From contig NC_089315.1 in NCBI RefSeq assembly GCF_036669915.1, positions 9,448,874 through 9,512,873 on the forward strand: a stretch of DNA of 64,000 bases, given 5' to 3'. Position numbers and translations under genes: made by a program. Position 1 is the stretch's first letter; each line of letters begins with the position of its first letter. Positions 26,715-38,335 of this stretch are shown here, piece after piece. The notes under the pieces were generated by a model. That model did no database searches. It saw nothing but the letters and a program-made list of their open reading frames with translations, and was not told the DNA's origin. This stretch comes from Pocillopora verrucosa (lineage: Eukaryota; Cnidaria; Anthozoa; Scleractinia; Pocilloporidae).

Positions 26715-27105
26715 AACATCCGGCCATCTTGATCCAACGAGCTTGGTCAATAAATGATTTATTGCATGGCAAAAATATTTCGCTAAAATAATAAAATAAA
26801 TGATAAAAATAAAGAATTACTTGTTTATTTTTGATCGCTGAGAAAGAAAACCCGCTGTGAGCATGTATACTTGTATTTCATTCGAAAAATTGAAAATAAA
26901 GTGATTTGATAAGTTTTCTTCTATCGCCGATATTTCACGTAAATTATGAACTTTGTATGTCAGCTCCACACAACTGTTTCACTTGCGCGGGATCAAAGCG
27001 GGCAATCCCGAATGAACAAGAAGGGCCCTATCTTGCCCGCTTAGGTAGCCAATCAGAACCATGATTCGCTTCATATTGCCAACAGGCGCTGCCAGCTATA
27101 AAACA
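26715..27105. repeat. Repeat shared with lectin C intron (inverted)
   Basis: The stretch from GGCTAACATCCGGCCATCTTG to GCTGCCAGCTATA appears in reverse complement at about 39396-39690 in the first intron of lectin C, with internal indels. It contains AAAGCGGGCAATCC in both. No coding capacity seen. Confidence 0.7.
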
Positions 27106-27486
27106 CCATTGTGATCCTAAGAAGTTATAGTAACTTGACAGCAGGCTCTAATTAATAGCGTCTCAGAACGAGTGTTTCTTCGGCTGCGAATAAGTTTGAA
27201 GTCTTGAGCAACGCTAGCCGGCGAGGGGTCTCGCACTGATGATAATTTGTGCCATACCCCCCGAAAAACCTCTCTCTGAACTCGTCTCAAAACTTTCCGC
27301 GGGCGAAGTAACGCTCGGCCCGCTGCGCTGACAATAAGGTTGCTGCTCGTAGGCTCAAGTTACAGCGGCGTTTGTATCATAAGGCCTCTATGAAGGGACG
27401 TACCAAGGATGGCGGGACTTTTGTAGAGGGGCTTCAGACACGGTCAGACAAAACAACAAGAAACGCTCAATCTCTCATGTTTACGC
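27106..27486. other. Spacer between the repeat and lectin B
   Basis: Moderately GC-rich, with no recognised gene. The plus-strand frame starting at 27372 runs into the antisense of the lectin B exon and is a shadow. Confidence 0.35.
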
Positions 27487-27492
27487 TTTATT
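27487..27492 (-). terminator. Polyadenylation signal of lectin B
   Basis: AATAAA on the minus strand, about 100 nt past the lectin B stop, in the same context as in lectins A and C. Confidence 0.7.
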
Positions 27493-27593
27493 GTAAAACA
27501 AGCATTCCTGTACGCCTTTACCCGAAATCAAAATGTCCCCCTAGCAAAATTGCTTTTTTAGGCTTCGTGTCTTGGCATTTCTACTTTAGCAGC

Positions 27594-28306
27594 TTAAGCG
27601 AGCCTTTTACACACCAGGCCACAGGGCAAGCGAGATGGTGCCGTACAAGGGAGGTCATTCCAGTAACCGTTTGCCCTGATTGGCATAAAGGAAGTATGCC
27701 TAGTCCACATGTTGCTGCATGGTTCCCGGGATTTTCCATTCGGTTCTTTTGGAGCCCAGGCTTTGTAGACTGGAACAGAGTAATCACTCCAGTAAAAGTC
27801 GTTAGCGGTCCACATCAGGCCGATCCACACTTGTTGCCTTGTTGGTGCAAACTTCCTCGCGAGGGCTAGGACGAACTCGTTTTCCCGCGCATTGGTAATC
27901 TTTACCAGGTCTCCTCCCAGTCTTCGACAGAATCGTTGGGCTTGGTGCCAAGTCATGGATGTGCTGCTTGCATAATAGCAAAAGCTGTCGAGCTGCCTCC
28001 ATCCCCAAGGGCAATACGCTAGAAGATAAATTCAATTATTTTAGTTTAATTAAAACAGCATATGCGTTTTTGGTGCGATGATACTTCAGCTAGACACATT
28101 TTCATGATGATATATGTAACTGCAGGCTAATAAGACCAACAATGTGGATAAATTTTGGAGGATAAATTTTGATGAATCTGAAGTTTTTAGAAATCGGAGA
28201 ATTTTTTCTCTTCCTAAATGTTGGGTTAACTGCTCTGTGTACCTGAAACACATCCAGCCGCAGACAAAAGCACGATACAAAGTGGAAGAATCGCGTAAGT
28301 CCTCAT
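27594..28306 (-). CDS. Secreted C-type lectin B (two exons)
   Basis: Paralogue of lectin A, 162 aa. Exon 1 (28306-28243) gives the signal peptide MRTYAILPLCIVLLSAAGCV and ends at GTACAC. Exon 2 (28018-27594), after a TTCTAG acceptor, carries the full C-type lectin-like domain with WIGL, EPNG, YWND and closing CGLVCKRLA. It keeps all the cysteines expected at the domain start and end. Most differences from A lie in the loop between EPN and WND (TRHTSFMPIRANG versus TGYTSVLPIRASG) and just after it, the part that usually shapes ligand choice. A TATA box lies about 125 bp upstream of the start codon. Confidence 0.87.
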
Positions 28307-28430
28307 TCTGGTTCTCGTCAGTTGATAAGGAGGTGGAAGGTTTTGAAGCAGGTTGAAGGTTTTTTCACTCTCAGTGTCTTCACCTAATCGATGGAACGAT
28401 CAGTATGAGCTAGGGTACGGTGTTCACGGA

Positions 28431-28438
28431 CTTATATA
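28431..28438 (-). promoter_or_regulatory. TATA box of lectin B
   Basis: TATATAAG on the minus strand, about 125 bp upstream of the lectin B start codon. Lectin C has a TATATAT at a similar distance, and lectin A a degenerate version. Confidence 0.55.
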
Positions 28439-28599
28439 CAATCAAATGAACAAGTCTGAACGAGATCATGGAGGCGGAAGATGTAACTTATATTTGTCGA
28501 GTAAACATAAAAAATCTGCTCGAAAATTTTCCAAAATTTTGACCGTTCCGGCAACTCACGTATAGACGTACTAGCAGGCGAAATACTTTTTTATGGGAG

Positions 28600-30318
28600 G
28601 CTGAATCAAAAAAAAAGGGAAAAAAAAGATAATAACCGTCAAGTTGAATGTCTACTGCTTTCTTCTCTTTAGTCCTTGATTCTGCCGGCTGTTTTTCAAA
28701 TCCGAGTTACCGATCACTGATCAATTACTGATGCGTTCGACGTCGATTTTCGATTTCAAATTAGAAAACATGACGAGCCCTGGTAACTTCAGCCTTACAG
28801 TTTGTTATTATATAAGTCGCTCCTCTCCCATCATTTTAAAGTGCCACGAATGACATGAAAATATGTGTCGCAGTGGCAGTATCGTTGTGATCACTGGTTG
28901 TGATAATCTGCCTCGCGTTCGCCTTTACGAAATATCGGCTTTTACATTTCAAAATGTCAAATCAATTGACAGCGATCATACACAAACTTTCGTCGCTCAC
29001 AAGCAATCCTAGTTACCTTTTGACTGAGATCCTCGACCAAAAGACTATTCTAGACCACAAAATTATTTTGAAAGCAGAGACTAATGTATCATATACCATG
29101 GGAAGCCTTCGACTGACCGCAAAAGATGAAGAGATTGGATGAAAAGTTTAAGTACGGCTCGCCAATTTCTTGATTTAAGATTTTGAACGTTATAAAAGTG
29201 TGTAAAATTGCAATCCTATAGTTCCAGAATGCACTAAGTTTATTGCTGCGACGACTTATCGAAACATAGGAAAGGACGCTTTTATCATATCTTGAACAGT
29301 GAACAGCACTTCAGAGGAATTTATGCTTTGATTATTCTGAAAAACAAACATTATGAGCGTCTACTTGGTTGAAAAATACCGCAGTTTTTTCTTGGCGTAG
29401 ATATTTTTGCTCTTGAAGAATTAAAAAAAATGAAATAAGGCGATTTACGGCCGTCTGCACTTGTAACTGATCAAATGTGTTATGAGGCTCTTGTCTTCTT
29501 CTGTTCATTAGATACTGGTTAATTACAAGGTTCTCTCGGAGATCATGAAGCGGAAAATATCAATTGATAGGCAGAGTTTATATTCTCTCGCTAATAGGCG
29601 AATCCCTTTGTAGCCTCTTGTCAAACTGCATGCCTCATATGCCGCAGAGTAAAATGCACCTGAGTGAGGACAAAGCGACCCTCCACGAAGTCTTCCACAT
29701 TTTCAGTCGCACTGATAAAAATAATTCATCAGTTTGGTCGAAAATAATTCAATTTCGACAGCTTTACCTAAGATGATTTCCATAAAGTTCTACTTGTTGT
29801 TCCGTCGAAACTTTGCTTTATTTTCTTTCCAAAAAAAGAAACCGGAGATTGGAGAAAAAAAATAGTGGGATTCCATGCGATACAAAGCGTCGGAACCAAC
29901 CATGTCAGCTATACTGCAGCATCACCGAAGATTATGTTGAGTGCACTTATTTCGCTCCTGTTGACGAAAAGTCTTGAAATGTCGCCACGTATCTTTGACT
30001 TGAAACATGACTAAGTTTAATTATTGTTTAATTTTTGCCATACCTACGAGTTGAAATGAAAAAAGAGCCCCTGAATCCGGCACTCAAGGATAAAGGCTAA
30101 ATTCAGTTAGTGCTGTTTCCTGGCCCTTGGAGCTGGAAACTCAAATGAGATAATTTCAGAACAAATCCCTTATTTTCCTAACGCCACAAAATCTTACGTC
30201 TGTTTACGCGCTACTTTATTTGAAATCAAATGCATATCTCAACATGAAGAAACTTCAAAGGTCCTCATGTATGTCAGCTATATTTTGAGATGTCTGAGTG
30301 CGACAGCTGACTATTAGC
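28600..30318. other. Intergenic, nothing recognised
   Basis: Several open frames of 60-80 codons on the plus strand (for example 28900-29142) without a domain or splice context. AT-rich throughout. Confidence 0.35.
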
Positions 30319-32219
30319 TTTTTTACAATAAATTTGGTTTTGGGTTCCTGCTCAATATTTGTTTAGTTTAATTTTATTTTTTCCATATTGATTTTTCTAA
30401 GGAAATCTTGAGAGACAGAAATCTTCCCCAAGATGGCTTTTAATTGCCGACTGCTGTTTCAGTTAGAACGTAGTTCGCCTGTGGGATTACCGTAGGAAAA
30501 TACTTGCCTTTCGTAAAGAGAGTAAAGAAGAACGTGAGATATTTATTACACATAGGGAGTGTTCGAACACAGGAAGTAAAACTGTGTGATTACAAGAAAA
30601 TACGTCTCAATATGGTTTTCAGGGCGAATATGCTGCGGTCGTTGTCGCATAACCCGAATGAATGTTTTTATTTTGGAGCATTAAAGAAATTAAAGCGCGA
30701 AATAAAACAAAATTCTTCCTTTGGTTAAGAACGCTATATTTTTTATGTAACCACCAGGTAAACTCTATACAGTGTAAATGATTCAAGGGGTTGTTTTCGT
30801 TCATTTTCAAGTAGATGAAAACGTACATTCCCCTTTTCAGAATGGGACGTGAAGGCCAGATTTCCGTCGAGATCAACAATTTTACACCAGAAACCAGACA
30901 GTTATTCAAATGGGAACTGGCGTGTCTAAAAAACAAAACTCTTGGGTTGTCAAACAAACGACGTTATGCTTTTCCGTTTTTACATATGTATCAGTTAAAC
31001 ATGTGTTTGACATGCGGAAGGATTATAAGTCATTTTATGTAATGTAAACAACAAATTTCTACCTAGAACATGAAAAGATTTGATGCCCGCCGTTTTCATT
31101 AAATGATTATTTTTACTTAGTCGCTGTATTCTGCAATATCTTTGTTTTTTAAAAAAGGAAGAAGCTCGAGGACTCAGCGATGTGTTTAAAGGAATTTCAC
31201 CGCTTATAGGTCACACATCAAGTAAATCACTGATCAATACTAATGGTTCTCGATTAAAAAGGAGCGTAGAGAAACAACGAGATTTGTCGAAGGGATGATA
31301 GGTATCTGACATTTAAGTTCAGTGTTTTCAAGATTAGTGGAATTTTTAATAAACCGTCGCTAAACCTCTCGTATCTCCCACTTGTCTGTTAAATAACCCT
31401 GAGTTTTGTCATAAAAACGTCGTAATAGAGTGGGTTAAAACGCCTGTCAAGGTTCGTTTCACTATTTAATTTCTTATGCCGGTGAGAGAAATACTAAAGA
31501 GAATGGAACTCGGAAAAGGGCAGGGTTTACGAGATCGAATCATGGAGAGATCTGTAATCGAACCCGCTTGATCAATTTCGGTTTTTAATTTTTGAGTACT
31601 AAGTTGTGGAGGTGAAGAGAAGATTGGCATGTCACTCGGGAAGAAGTGGCTCAAAGAGTCGGCCTTTCGTTATCTCTTCCAGGAAGGATTCAGTCAGTAC
31701 GTTGTTTGATTTTTGACCCGTGTACGATGAACTGACATTGAACATAATGCTGAAGTGACTGGCGCCCTTATCAAAACTAATAACACTATGCGGAAACAAC
31801 GATCGGGCCGCCTTTTAATTATAATAACTTGTTGATAGTGGGACAAGACATAAAACCCGAAGATCTGGGGATCAGTCATAGCTGGAAAAAACAGTTTGGT
31901 CGTTTCAACGGATAAATTTCGATAAATTGAAACCAGTGAAAATTAAATAAAGTGCAACAAAGACAGAGTGCTGTAAACAACGTGGCTCTGAATTTGCCTC
32001 GGTTGTAATAAAGAAAATGTACTATACAAACATTGGTAGATGACAAACCTCAAACTAGAGTTTTTCGTTTGAGGGAAAATAAGTGTGCACATGATAAGTC
32101 ACTGTGGCACTAAAATTGTACCTTCTTTGGGTCCTTTGCGATGATTGTAAGTAGTCTCGATCTCGCCTTCGCGCTTTGAAGTCGGTTTTTAGCGCGTCGG
32201 TATATTTTTCTTGCCCTGG
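30319..32219. repeat. 1.9-kb direct segmental duplication (copy 1)
   Basis: Aligns by eye from AATTTGGTTTTGGGTTCCTG to TTTTCTTGCCCTGG with 42540-44448 over its length, with modest divergence and small indels. Frames that stay open in both copies are 30815-31042 / 43002-43271 (plus) and 31466-31654 / 43673-43861 and 31694-31879 / 43901-44086 (minus). None has a recognisable domain, and high DNA identity alone could keep them open. Confidence 0.85.
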
Positions 32220-32849
32220 TCCCAGTTGTTCGAAAGCCGATTAAATTATCCCTCGATTAGAGGTTAATCGACTATTAAATTTCTTATCCCAAGGATAGCT
32301 AATCTAGGTTTAAAATAACGTTCCTGAAAGCAGATTTATCCCTTGATTAACTATCCCACGATTAAGCTGAGATTAAACCAGTCAAATCGGTTATGAAGAG
32401 CTACGCGGCTACGCGCGAAAAAAAAAATTGGAGTGAAATGAATGGCGGAAAGGGAGAGTGTACATGGAAGTGGAAGCCAAACGTAAGACAGAAAAAGAAA
32501 GCAGCGTAAGACAGAAAAAGAAAGCAGAATTTTTCAGTTTATGAGATTGAAGTCATCACCGATAATGTCAAAAAATCTCGACTTAATCCAATCCAAATTA
32601 ACGAATGCTGTGACCAACAAAAAGAAACAAATGGTATGGGAAGAAATAACCCAAGCGGTAAATGCGGTCGGAACAGCCAAGCGAACAGTCACGGAGGCAA
32701 AAGACAAGTGGAAAAATCTCCATAGCATCGCCAAGAAAGAATTTGCAGAATTCAAGAGGGAGACCAAGATAACTGGAGGTGGTCGGCCTCCAAAGTCGCC
32801 GAGTACTGCCAGCAAGGAGATTATTAAGTACGCTAAGTATTGATCGGTG

Positions 32850-33205
32850 TGCGTGGGCTTCCTGTATACGCTGGTGGAGAGGCAGCCGTCAGGACTTCAC
32901 CCTAACAACATCAACAGGGAGAGTGGAATAGAAATTCCAGAAGCGTGGATGCCCAAGATCAAGAAACACAACAACAGGAGAGCGGTGCGACAGCGGACCA
33001 CCGAGGGAGCAAATCACTGAGTGAACAGCAAGGATCGAAATGCACCAATCATAGCTGTTGAAAAACAACCAATCACAGCAGAGCATCATGCTTTATAAGA
33101 TCACGCATGACCAGTCGACCTCATCGCCTGAAGAAGACTAGCAGTATGCAGTCGAAACGTCGCAATCTACATCACACGTGACTACATCGTGAGACAAACG
33201 AAAAA
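32850..33205 (+). mobile_element. Penelope-like element 3' fragment
   Basis: A plus frame reads TLVERQPSGLHPNNINRESG and IEIPEAWMPKIKKHNNRRA. I recognise this as the kind of C-terminal end seen in Penelope-like retroelements that carry a GIY-YIG endonuclease. It is followed by untranslated sequence with CCTGAAGAAGACTAGCAGTA and GTCGAAACGTCGC, also typical of that repeat end. It interrupts the Harbinger Myb/SANT gene. The 5' parts, including reverse transcriptase, are missing. Confidence 0.6.
33128..33157 (+). ncRNA. Hammerhead-ribozyme-like core in the Penelope-like end
   Basis: CTGAAGA, then GACT and AGTC able to pair as stem II around a 10-nt loop, then GAAA: the order of the conserved type I hammerhead core. 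Penelope-like elements are known to carry hammerhead motifs in their terminal repeats. I could not find convincing stem I pairing in the flanks or a normal stem III, so catalytic activity of this single copy is doubtful. Confidence 0.35.
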
Positions 33206-35810
33206 CTTAGCTTATTTAAAAGTGTGCATGTTTTTTTTTCTTATCATTACCGTAACTGCATTAATCAAGTTTTACCTTGTTTAGTTTATTATCCCATCGC
33301 ATTTTATGAGTCTACTTCATTAAGCGAAGGCTGCTACGTAGAATTCCAAACCGGTTTGCTGCTTTTGCGGCATTTATAGGGTTGCATTCGATTATACCCT
33401 GTTTAAGCTGAATCTAGACGGACGCTCATGACGGACTATTAGTAATTTAGCAGACATATATATAAATTTCAGCTTCACTTGATTAATTCATATGTCGAAG
33501 ATTGCTTAGCTCCGTCACTTTGTAAAGCGATCTGAGGAGTAAGACAAAAACCTTTATAATTTGGTTAAAATTTGTTTGCTAAAGACAAAGTGCCCCTATT
33601 TTTCTTTATTTATCTTGTACTAAGGAGTGTTCTTCAAATATTTACGAACGGCTATTTACATGTATAAATAACTTATTTTTATCATTTCGTTTTGACGCAA
33701 CTTTGTTTATGTTTGTGATTGACAAAATAATTTGTTGTTGTAGCTGTTATCATGTCCTATTATTTCGATCACTAAACTGTGGTGCGGTTCTCGTTGTCAA
33801 TTCACTATGATTCCCCTTTATCTGTCTAAAATTAGCTTAACTTTTGGTACATGACTTACAGATTTTATAAGTATTTTCGTAAATGATTTCACTGAGTTAA
33901 GTCTACCAGTACACAAATTCATTTTATGAAATTGAAGAATTTATTTTTACATGTTTAAGCCTCAGATTCCTTGCGGGAGAGATGCTCCTTCTGTTATTTC
34001 ATTTATGTGTTGCATAAAACTAAATTCACACTTTTTGAGCCCGAGTGAAACCTTAATTGTGCTTGAAATATTTTGTAGGAGGAGATGCTCATTTACCAGC
34101 AGAGTCTGCGAAGACTGTGTTTGAAGAAGACTGTCTGAGGCTCAGTGAATACATGTATTCTTCACCAGCCGATGAACGGAAGAAGCCTTCAAAAAGGATA
34201 AATAATGACGATGTTCTAAAAATGCAGTACGAATGCCTGTGTTCTCAAAAGGAAACGCTGAATCTTAAAAAACAAAAATTGAAAATGCAAATTCATCTTT
34301 TGGAGCAACAGGCCAATGTCAACCAAACCTTTGCAACTGCATTAAATGCAAATTTTGTAGTTGCCAACACCGATTCATTTTAAATGAGGAATAGTGTAAT
34401 AAGTCCTCCAAAAGAAATATTTTGGGCAAATGTTGTTCTTGTATAATTTATTATAAAACATACACTATGTATAAAACAGATTCTTGAGTCAAACTTATTT
34501 TAAAGTGTTTTTTCAACCAGAAACCCCTTAAATTCATATATGAATTTTTATATTTTATGGGAAGTTAAATTAAGAGCAAAACTGATTGCATAAGGCAGAA
34601 ATACAAAAATTAAAAATTGTCAGAAAAAGGTGTTGCAAATGTGGTCTTGGATGACCTTGCCATCCTCTGGACCACGGAAACAAACAGGATTAGGTTGATG
34701 ATCAGCCTCAGCATAGCCATCCACTGAAAGGTTCCTTTCTCAGAATTGCAATGTTGTGTAAACCTGCACATGCTCCGATGATGATGGACACTTTTTCTGG
34801 CTTCATTCTGATCTCAGAATGAAGCAGATGGAACCTTCACTTCCACCAGCCAAAGGCTTGTTCTATTGCCACTCTTGTTCTTTTGTGGGCACTGTTGAAC
34901 TCTTGTTGCTTGTCAGTGACTGGATTCAGGTAAGGGGTCATCAGGTACGGCTTGCAGGGGTAACCACTGTCACCCAACAGTAAACCATCTTCCAGGGACT
35001 GGTGTTGGATATTAAGTTGTTGGCCAATTCTTGAATCCCTAAATATGAAGCTGTCATGGGTGCTTCCTGGCCATCGTGCTACAATGTTGGTAAACATGCC
35101 TAAAATGAAACAGCAAAGAAGTTATGTGACCATTTCTTACATATGATGTAGAAAATCTCATCTCAGTTTATAGCAATGATTTACTGCAAAGAGAAACAAC
35201 AATAATTGTGTCTATGATGAACTGGGATAACTGATACAAATATTTAGTTTACTTAGAAAACCTTTTCATTATTTAATTTGTTTTTTGAAATTTGGGAGAC
35301 TGCATCATTTTGAAATCCCTGCTGATTGTTGCACTCTGTTGGTCGTTAGCTGAGCAATATATTCACAAATATCGCACATTATTTCTTGTTTTTTTCCCTT
35401 GCTTTTTACTTTTTTATACTTTTGTTAAAATATTGGTGTGATAATTTTGGTAAATTTTCCATATGTGTGTTTGCAAACCAAACTCCACCTATACCATTTG
35501 AACCCAATGATTTTTCATTTATTTTTTTTTTCAAAAAAGTTGTCAGTTGGGAACAGAATGTGTGTAAAACTAAATGTTAAACAATATATTGACTCAGATC
35601 TTCTCCTTTTTTATTCCCTTAATTCCTACTCAAAAAATATTTTTATCACTACTCCCATATCCTGAATATGTGAAGCTGCAATCTAGTAACTCCCAACAAT
35701 GCAACCTCATAGCAGCTGGTTTGCTAGAAATCTCAATCTAAAACCTTTCTATAAGGGGAGTACCCCTCCCTGCCAAAGGTTATTTTGCAATTTTTATAGA
35801 ACACTAATTG

Positions 35811-35817
35811 TGGTGTC

Positions 35818-35851
<34 letters not shown>

Positions 35852-37514
35852 CCGTTTCGATACAAATAGAAGTCGATTCGTTACACATGTAAAGTCGATT
35901 CGATGCAAGCTAAAGGCGTTTGGATACAAGTAAAATCGAGAAAAGTTCAGTTGAAGTGTTTTAGTTTTCGTCTTTGATATTTTCGATCGACCGATCGACG
36001 TTGTAATACCCAGTTTTCCCGCGACTCGATCGAACGAGTTGTATTACTCAGTTTCCCCGCGGCCAAAAAGAGCAAACTTTGTCGAATATTTATTTAAATT
36101 ACTAAAGTACGTTTACATTGATCATGACTTTTGCACATGTGGTGGCTCCTAAAAGAGCCATTTTTAGCGACCTGAAATCGTCCAAAGTGAACGCACTGGA
36201 ACTGGTCGCCGCGCTGTCTAACTGTGGCCCTACATGGGTTGACCTTGGGGCGGATGGAACACTGTCAGTCAGTGACTAAGCCTCGCCTTCTCTGTAGGGT
36301 GTAGCTGTACCCCTGGCTGTCTATCATCTTTGGCCGGCCTCTTTTGGAACTGTTCTCCACTATCTCGTAGGTCACGGCGAAGGAAGACGACGTCTCAGCT
36401 GGAGTGGGGTCATGAAGGGAGGATTCTTCGTGATCATTACTGCACTGGTTCTCCACATCAGGCTGGGATTCTTCGGGGTTCTCAGTTCGCGTACTCTCCG
36501 CATCAGGGTGGAATTCTTCGGGGTCAATGAAGGTAAGCTCTAGAGCTCCCAGGTAGCTAGAGGGATCGGCGTAGGAGTCCGGATGCGAACACTGCACACT
36601 GCCAGTCAATTTCTTTTCCATGTCGAACAGTTGCCTGGTAAACTTCTTGCGATATACCTATTGAATCAAAGTAAAGATCTAAATTAGGATAACGTACATA
36701 CAGTAAATAGAAGTAAAGGTCTCTAAGTGTCAGAGTATATAAGCGGCAACCTCAAATACCAATAATACGTGTAATAGTTTTGAAAACTTACCAGTGTTGC
36801 AGATTCGATGATTCCAGCGAACACATCCATTACATTGAATGGCTTGCTGTCTGAGCCGAACAGGTTCCTCGCATACCATGCAGTTCAAAATCTGCGCAGA
36901 CACCATCGTGATAACTCGTTAAAACTCGTAAAAAATCAAAAACTTTTGTTAACGGTCGTGATCGTATGATCGAATGAACATTCTACAGGTCCCAGTGTGT
37001 TTTATACACTGATATCAGTTAGTTTAAAACCTTTGGATTCTTCTATTTGCTTTTAATGGGGTAAATTAGCAAGTTTTTTAAAACAATTAGTTTACGCGTC
37101 TATTGATAAGATAATTTACAAACCCGCCTACCCACGCGCCAGAATGACTGCTATATCCTCACGGGTCCGTTGCTTTACCAACTTACACGACATTATTGAT
37201 TCTGTGTTTGTGTTTCTTGATCTTAGGCGTAATATGCGCTGGAGTTATAGAAAAAGTCTCAAAATCATTTGTATAAATCTCTGTTCTCGATAAATAAACC
37301 AAACCAAAACTTAGTCTCGTTTACGTGTTCTCATTGCGCAGGACGCTTTGGTACATGTGGAGGTTCGCGGAGGTATGGGTTTGTTTCATTTACAATGGAG
37401 GTTTGTGTTCGCTCTAGTATGGTATTCTGTATCGAAACGATTTGAAGTGACGTGAGTTTGTATCGAATCGACTTTACATTTGTAACGAATTTACTTCGAT
37501 TTGTATCGAAACGG

Positions 37515-37549
<35 letters not shown>

Positions 37550-37554
37550 GAACC
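35811..37554. mobile_element. Mutator-like element with long TIRs, inside the Harbinger intron
   Basis: Inverted termini of about 100 bp made of repeated TCGTTTCGATACAA units: 35817-35910 at the left and the complement at 37435-37550. The flanks share TAATT on both sides, possibly part of the target-site duplication. It encodes a decayed two-exon protein on the minus strand with a PHD-like finger and a partial FLYWCH finger, a combination I associate with MULE-type elements. No transposase core is left, so it depends on a relative or is dead. Confidence 0.75.
36265..36906 (-). pseudogene. PHD-like plus FLYWCH zinc-finger protein of the Mutator-like element
   Basis: Exon 1 (36906-36792, ends GTAAGT) reads MVSAQILNCMVCEEPVRLRQ and then QAIQCNGCVRWNHRICNTG, a Cys/His cluster (CxxC ... 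CxxCxxWxHxxC) like a PHD finger. Exon 2 starts at about 36658 after CAATAG as GISQEVYQATVRHGKEIDW and Q. A small deletion near 36590 shifts the frame, after which CSHPDSYADPSSYLGALEL, a Glu/Pro-rich linker and the start of a FLYWCH finger (YEIVENSSKRGRPKMIDSQG) follow. A stop at 36265 truncates the finger. Confidence 0.65.
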
Positions 37555-38335
37555 CTAATTATGACATTCGAGTATTTTACCTACCTTTGTGATTGCAAAT
37601 TGCTTGCTCATTTATGGAATGGAACCCTTTACGATTGACAAAATCGTTTTTGTTTTCATGTGGTGCCTGAATCTTGATGTGAGTGCCGTCAACACAGCCA
37701 ATCACCCCAAGAAACCGCCCCTTGGAAAAAAAAAACCGCGTTTGTTTTGAAGTATCTCTTCGGTCGATGGCCACTTGATGAAGTTTCTTTGTTTCTGTGC
37801 AAGGGAAAGCGAAACTTGGCTGATTATACGGGACACGGATGACTTTGACAGGCCCAGAGTATCTCCAATAACTTGAAGAAAGCTTCCGGAGGCGAAAAAG
37901 CGCAACGCTACAAGGACATGCACAGTTGTCGACAAAGCATGGTTTGTCTTTCGAGATCGTCGCGAAGGAGCTCAGATAAAAATTTTATAGACTCTCGATC
38001 AAAACGGTATCGACTTCTCAGTTCTTCATTAGTAAAGTTGGACAGGGAAAAGTCGTCTGGTAGCCTAAATGTCCTTTCTTTCCTTCTTGGGGCCGGCATT
38101 AAGCCTAATCCGCCAATTAAAAAGTCGGCCATTTTGTTTTGTTTGGGGAAAGTTTTCCCTCGATTGGTGAGTTAATCCACCTTGCTAGGTGTGTTAAAGT
38201 TGACCTTTATTTAAACCCTGGGCCGGGATAGTGCTAATCGCGCTTTCAGGAACAGAAACTAATCGTAGGTTAAATTTTATTCTTGGGTTAGGGCGATTTA
38301 ATCGTGGGTTAGCACTAATCGGCTTTCGAGCACCT

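Larger units (their letters stand above)
32522..34383 (+). pseudogene. Harbinger Myb/SANT-like DNA-binding protein, broken
   Basis: The first part encodes a trihelix/Myb-like domain: YEIEVITDNVKK in one frame, then after a 1-base shift NLDLIQSKLTNAVTNKKKQM, VWEEITQAVNAVG and EAKDKWKNLHSIAKKEF. Its frame is cut at about 32842 by an inserted sequence. A second exon begins near 34079 after TTTTGTAG and encodes a Lys-rich helical tail (LKMQYECLCSQKETLNLKKQ, then KLKMQIHLLEQQANV) ending at 34383. In Harbinger elements this protein brings the transposase to the nucleus and the element ends. The frameshift and insertion make it non-functional. Confidence 0.75.
34620..38132 (-). pseudogene. PIF/Harbinger DDE transposase, two exons, disabled
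   Basis: Exon 1 (38132-37585) starts MADFLIGGLGLMPAPRRKER and includes FRLPDDFSLSNFTNEELRSR, a helix-turn-helix part (LSKSSVSRIISQVSLSLAQK) and the first catalytic Asp in IGCVDGTHIKI. It ends at GTAGGT. Exon 2 (from 35099, after TTTTAG) continues MFTNIVARWPGSTHDSFIF, with the second Asp in LLGDSGYP and the acidic RVAIEQAFGWWK. Frameshifts in exon 1 (near 37920 and in the poly-A run at about 37735), an in-frame TGA right after GWWK and a later frameshift near 34730 disable it; homology goes on to DHICNTFF and the stop at 34620. A Mutator-like element occupies the intron. Confidence 0.88.
32224..38335. mobile_element. PIF/Harbinger DNA transposon, 6.1 kb, degenerate
   Basis: Terminal inverted repeats AGTTGTTCGAAAGCCGATTA (32224-32243) and AGGTGCTCGAAAGCCGATTA (complement, 38316-38335) match at 18 of 20 bases. 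Inside are the two genes typical of this superfamily: a Myb/SANT-like DNA-binding protein on the plus strand and a DDE transposase on the minus strand. Both are broken. Two other elements have entered it: a Penelope-like 3' end (32850-33205) and a Mutator-like element (35811-37554). Without those the element would be about 4 kb. Confidence 0.85.

Noticed and set aside
27372-27869. 165-codon plus-strand frame
   Set aside because: Most of it is the antisense of lectin B exon 2.
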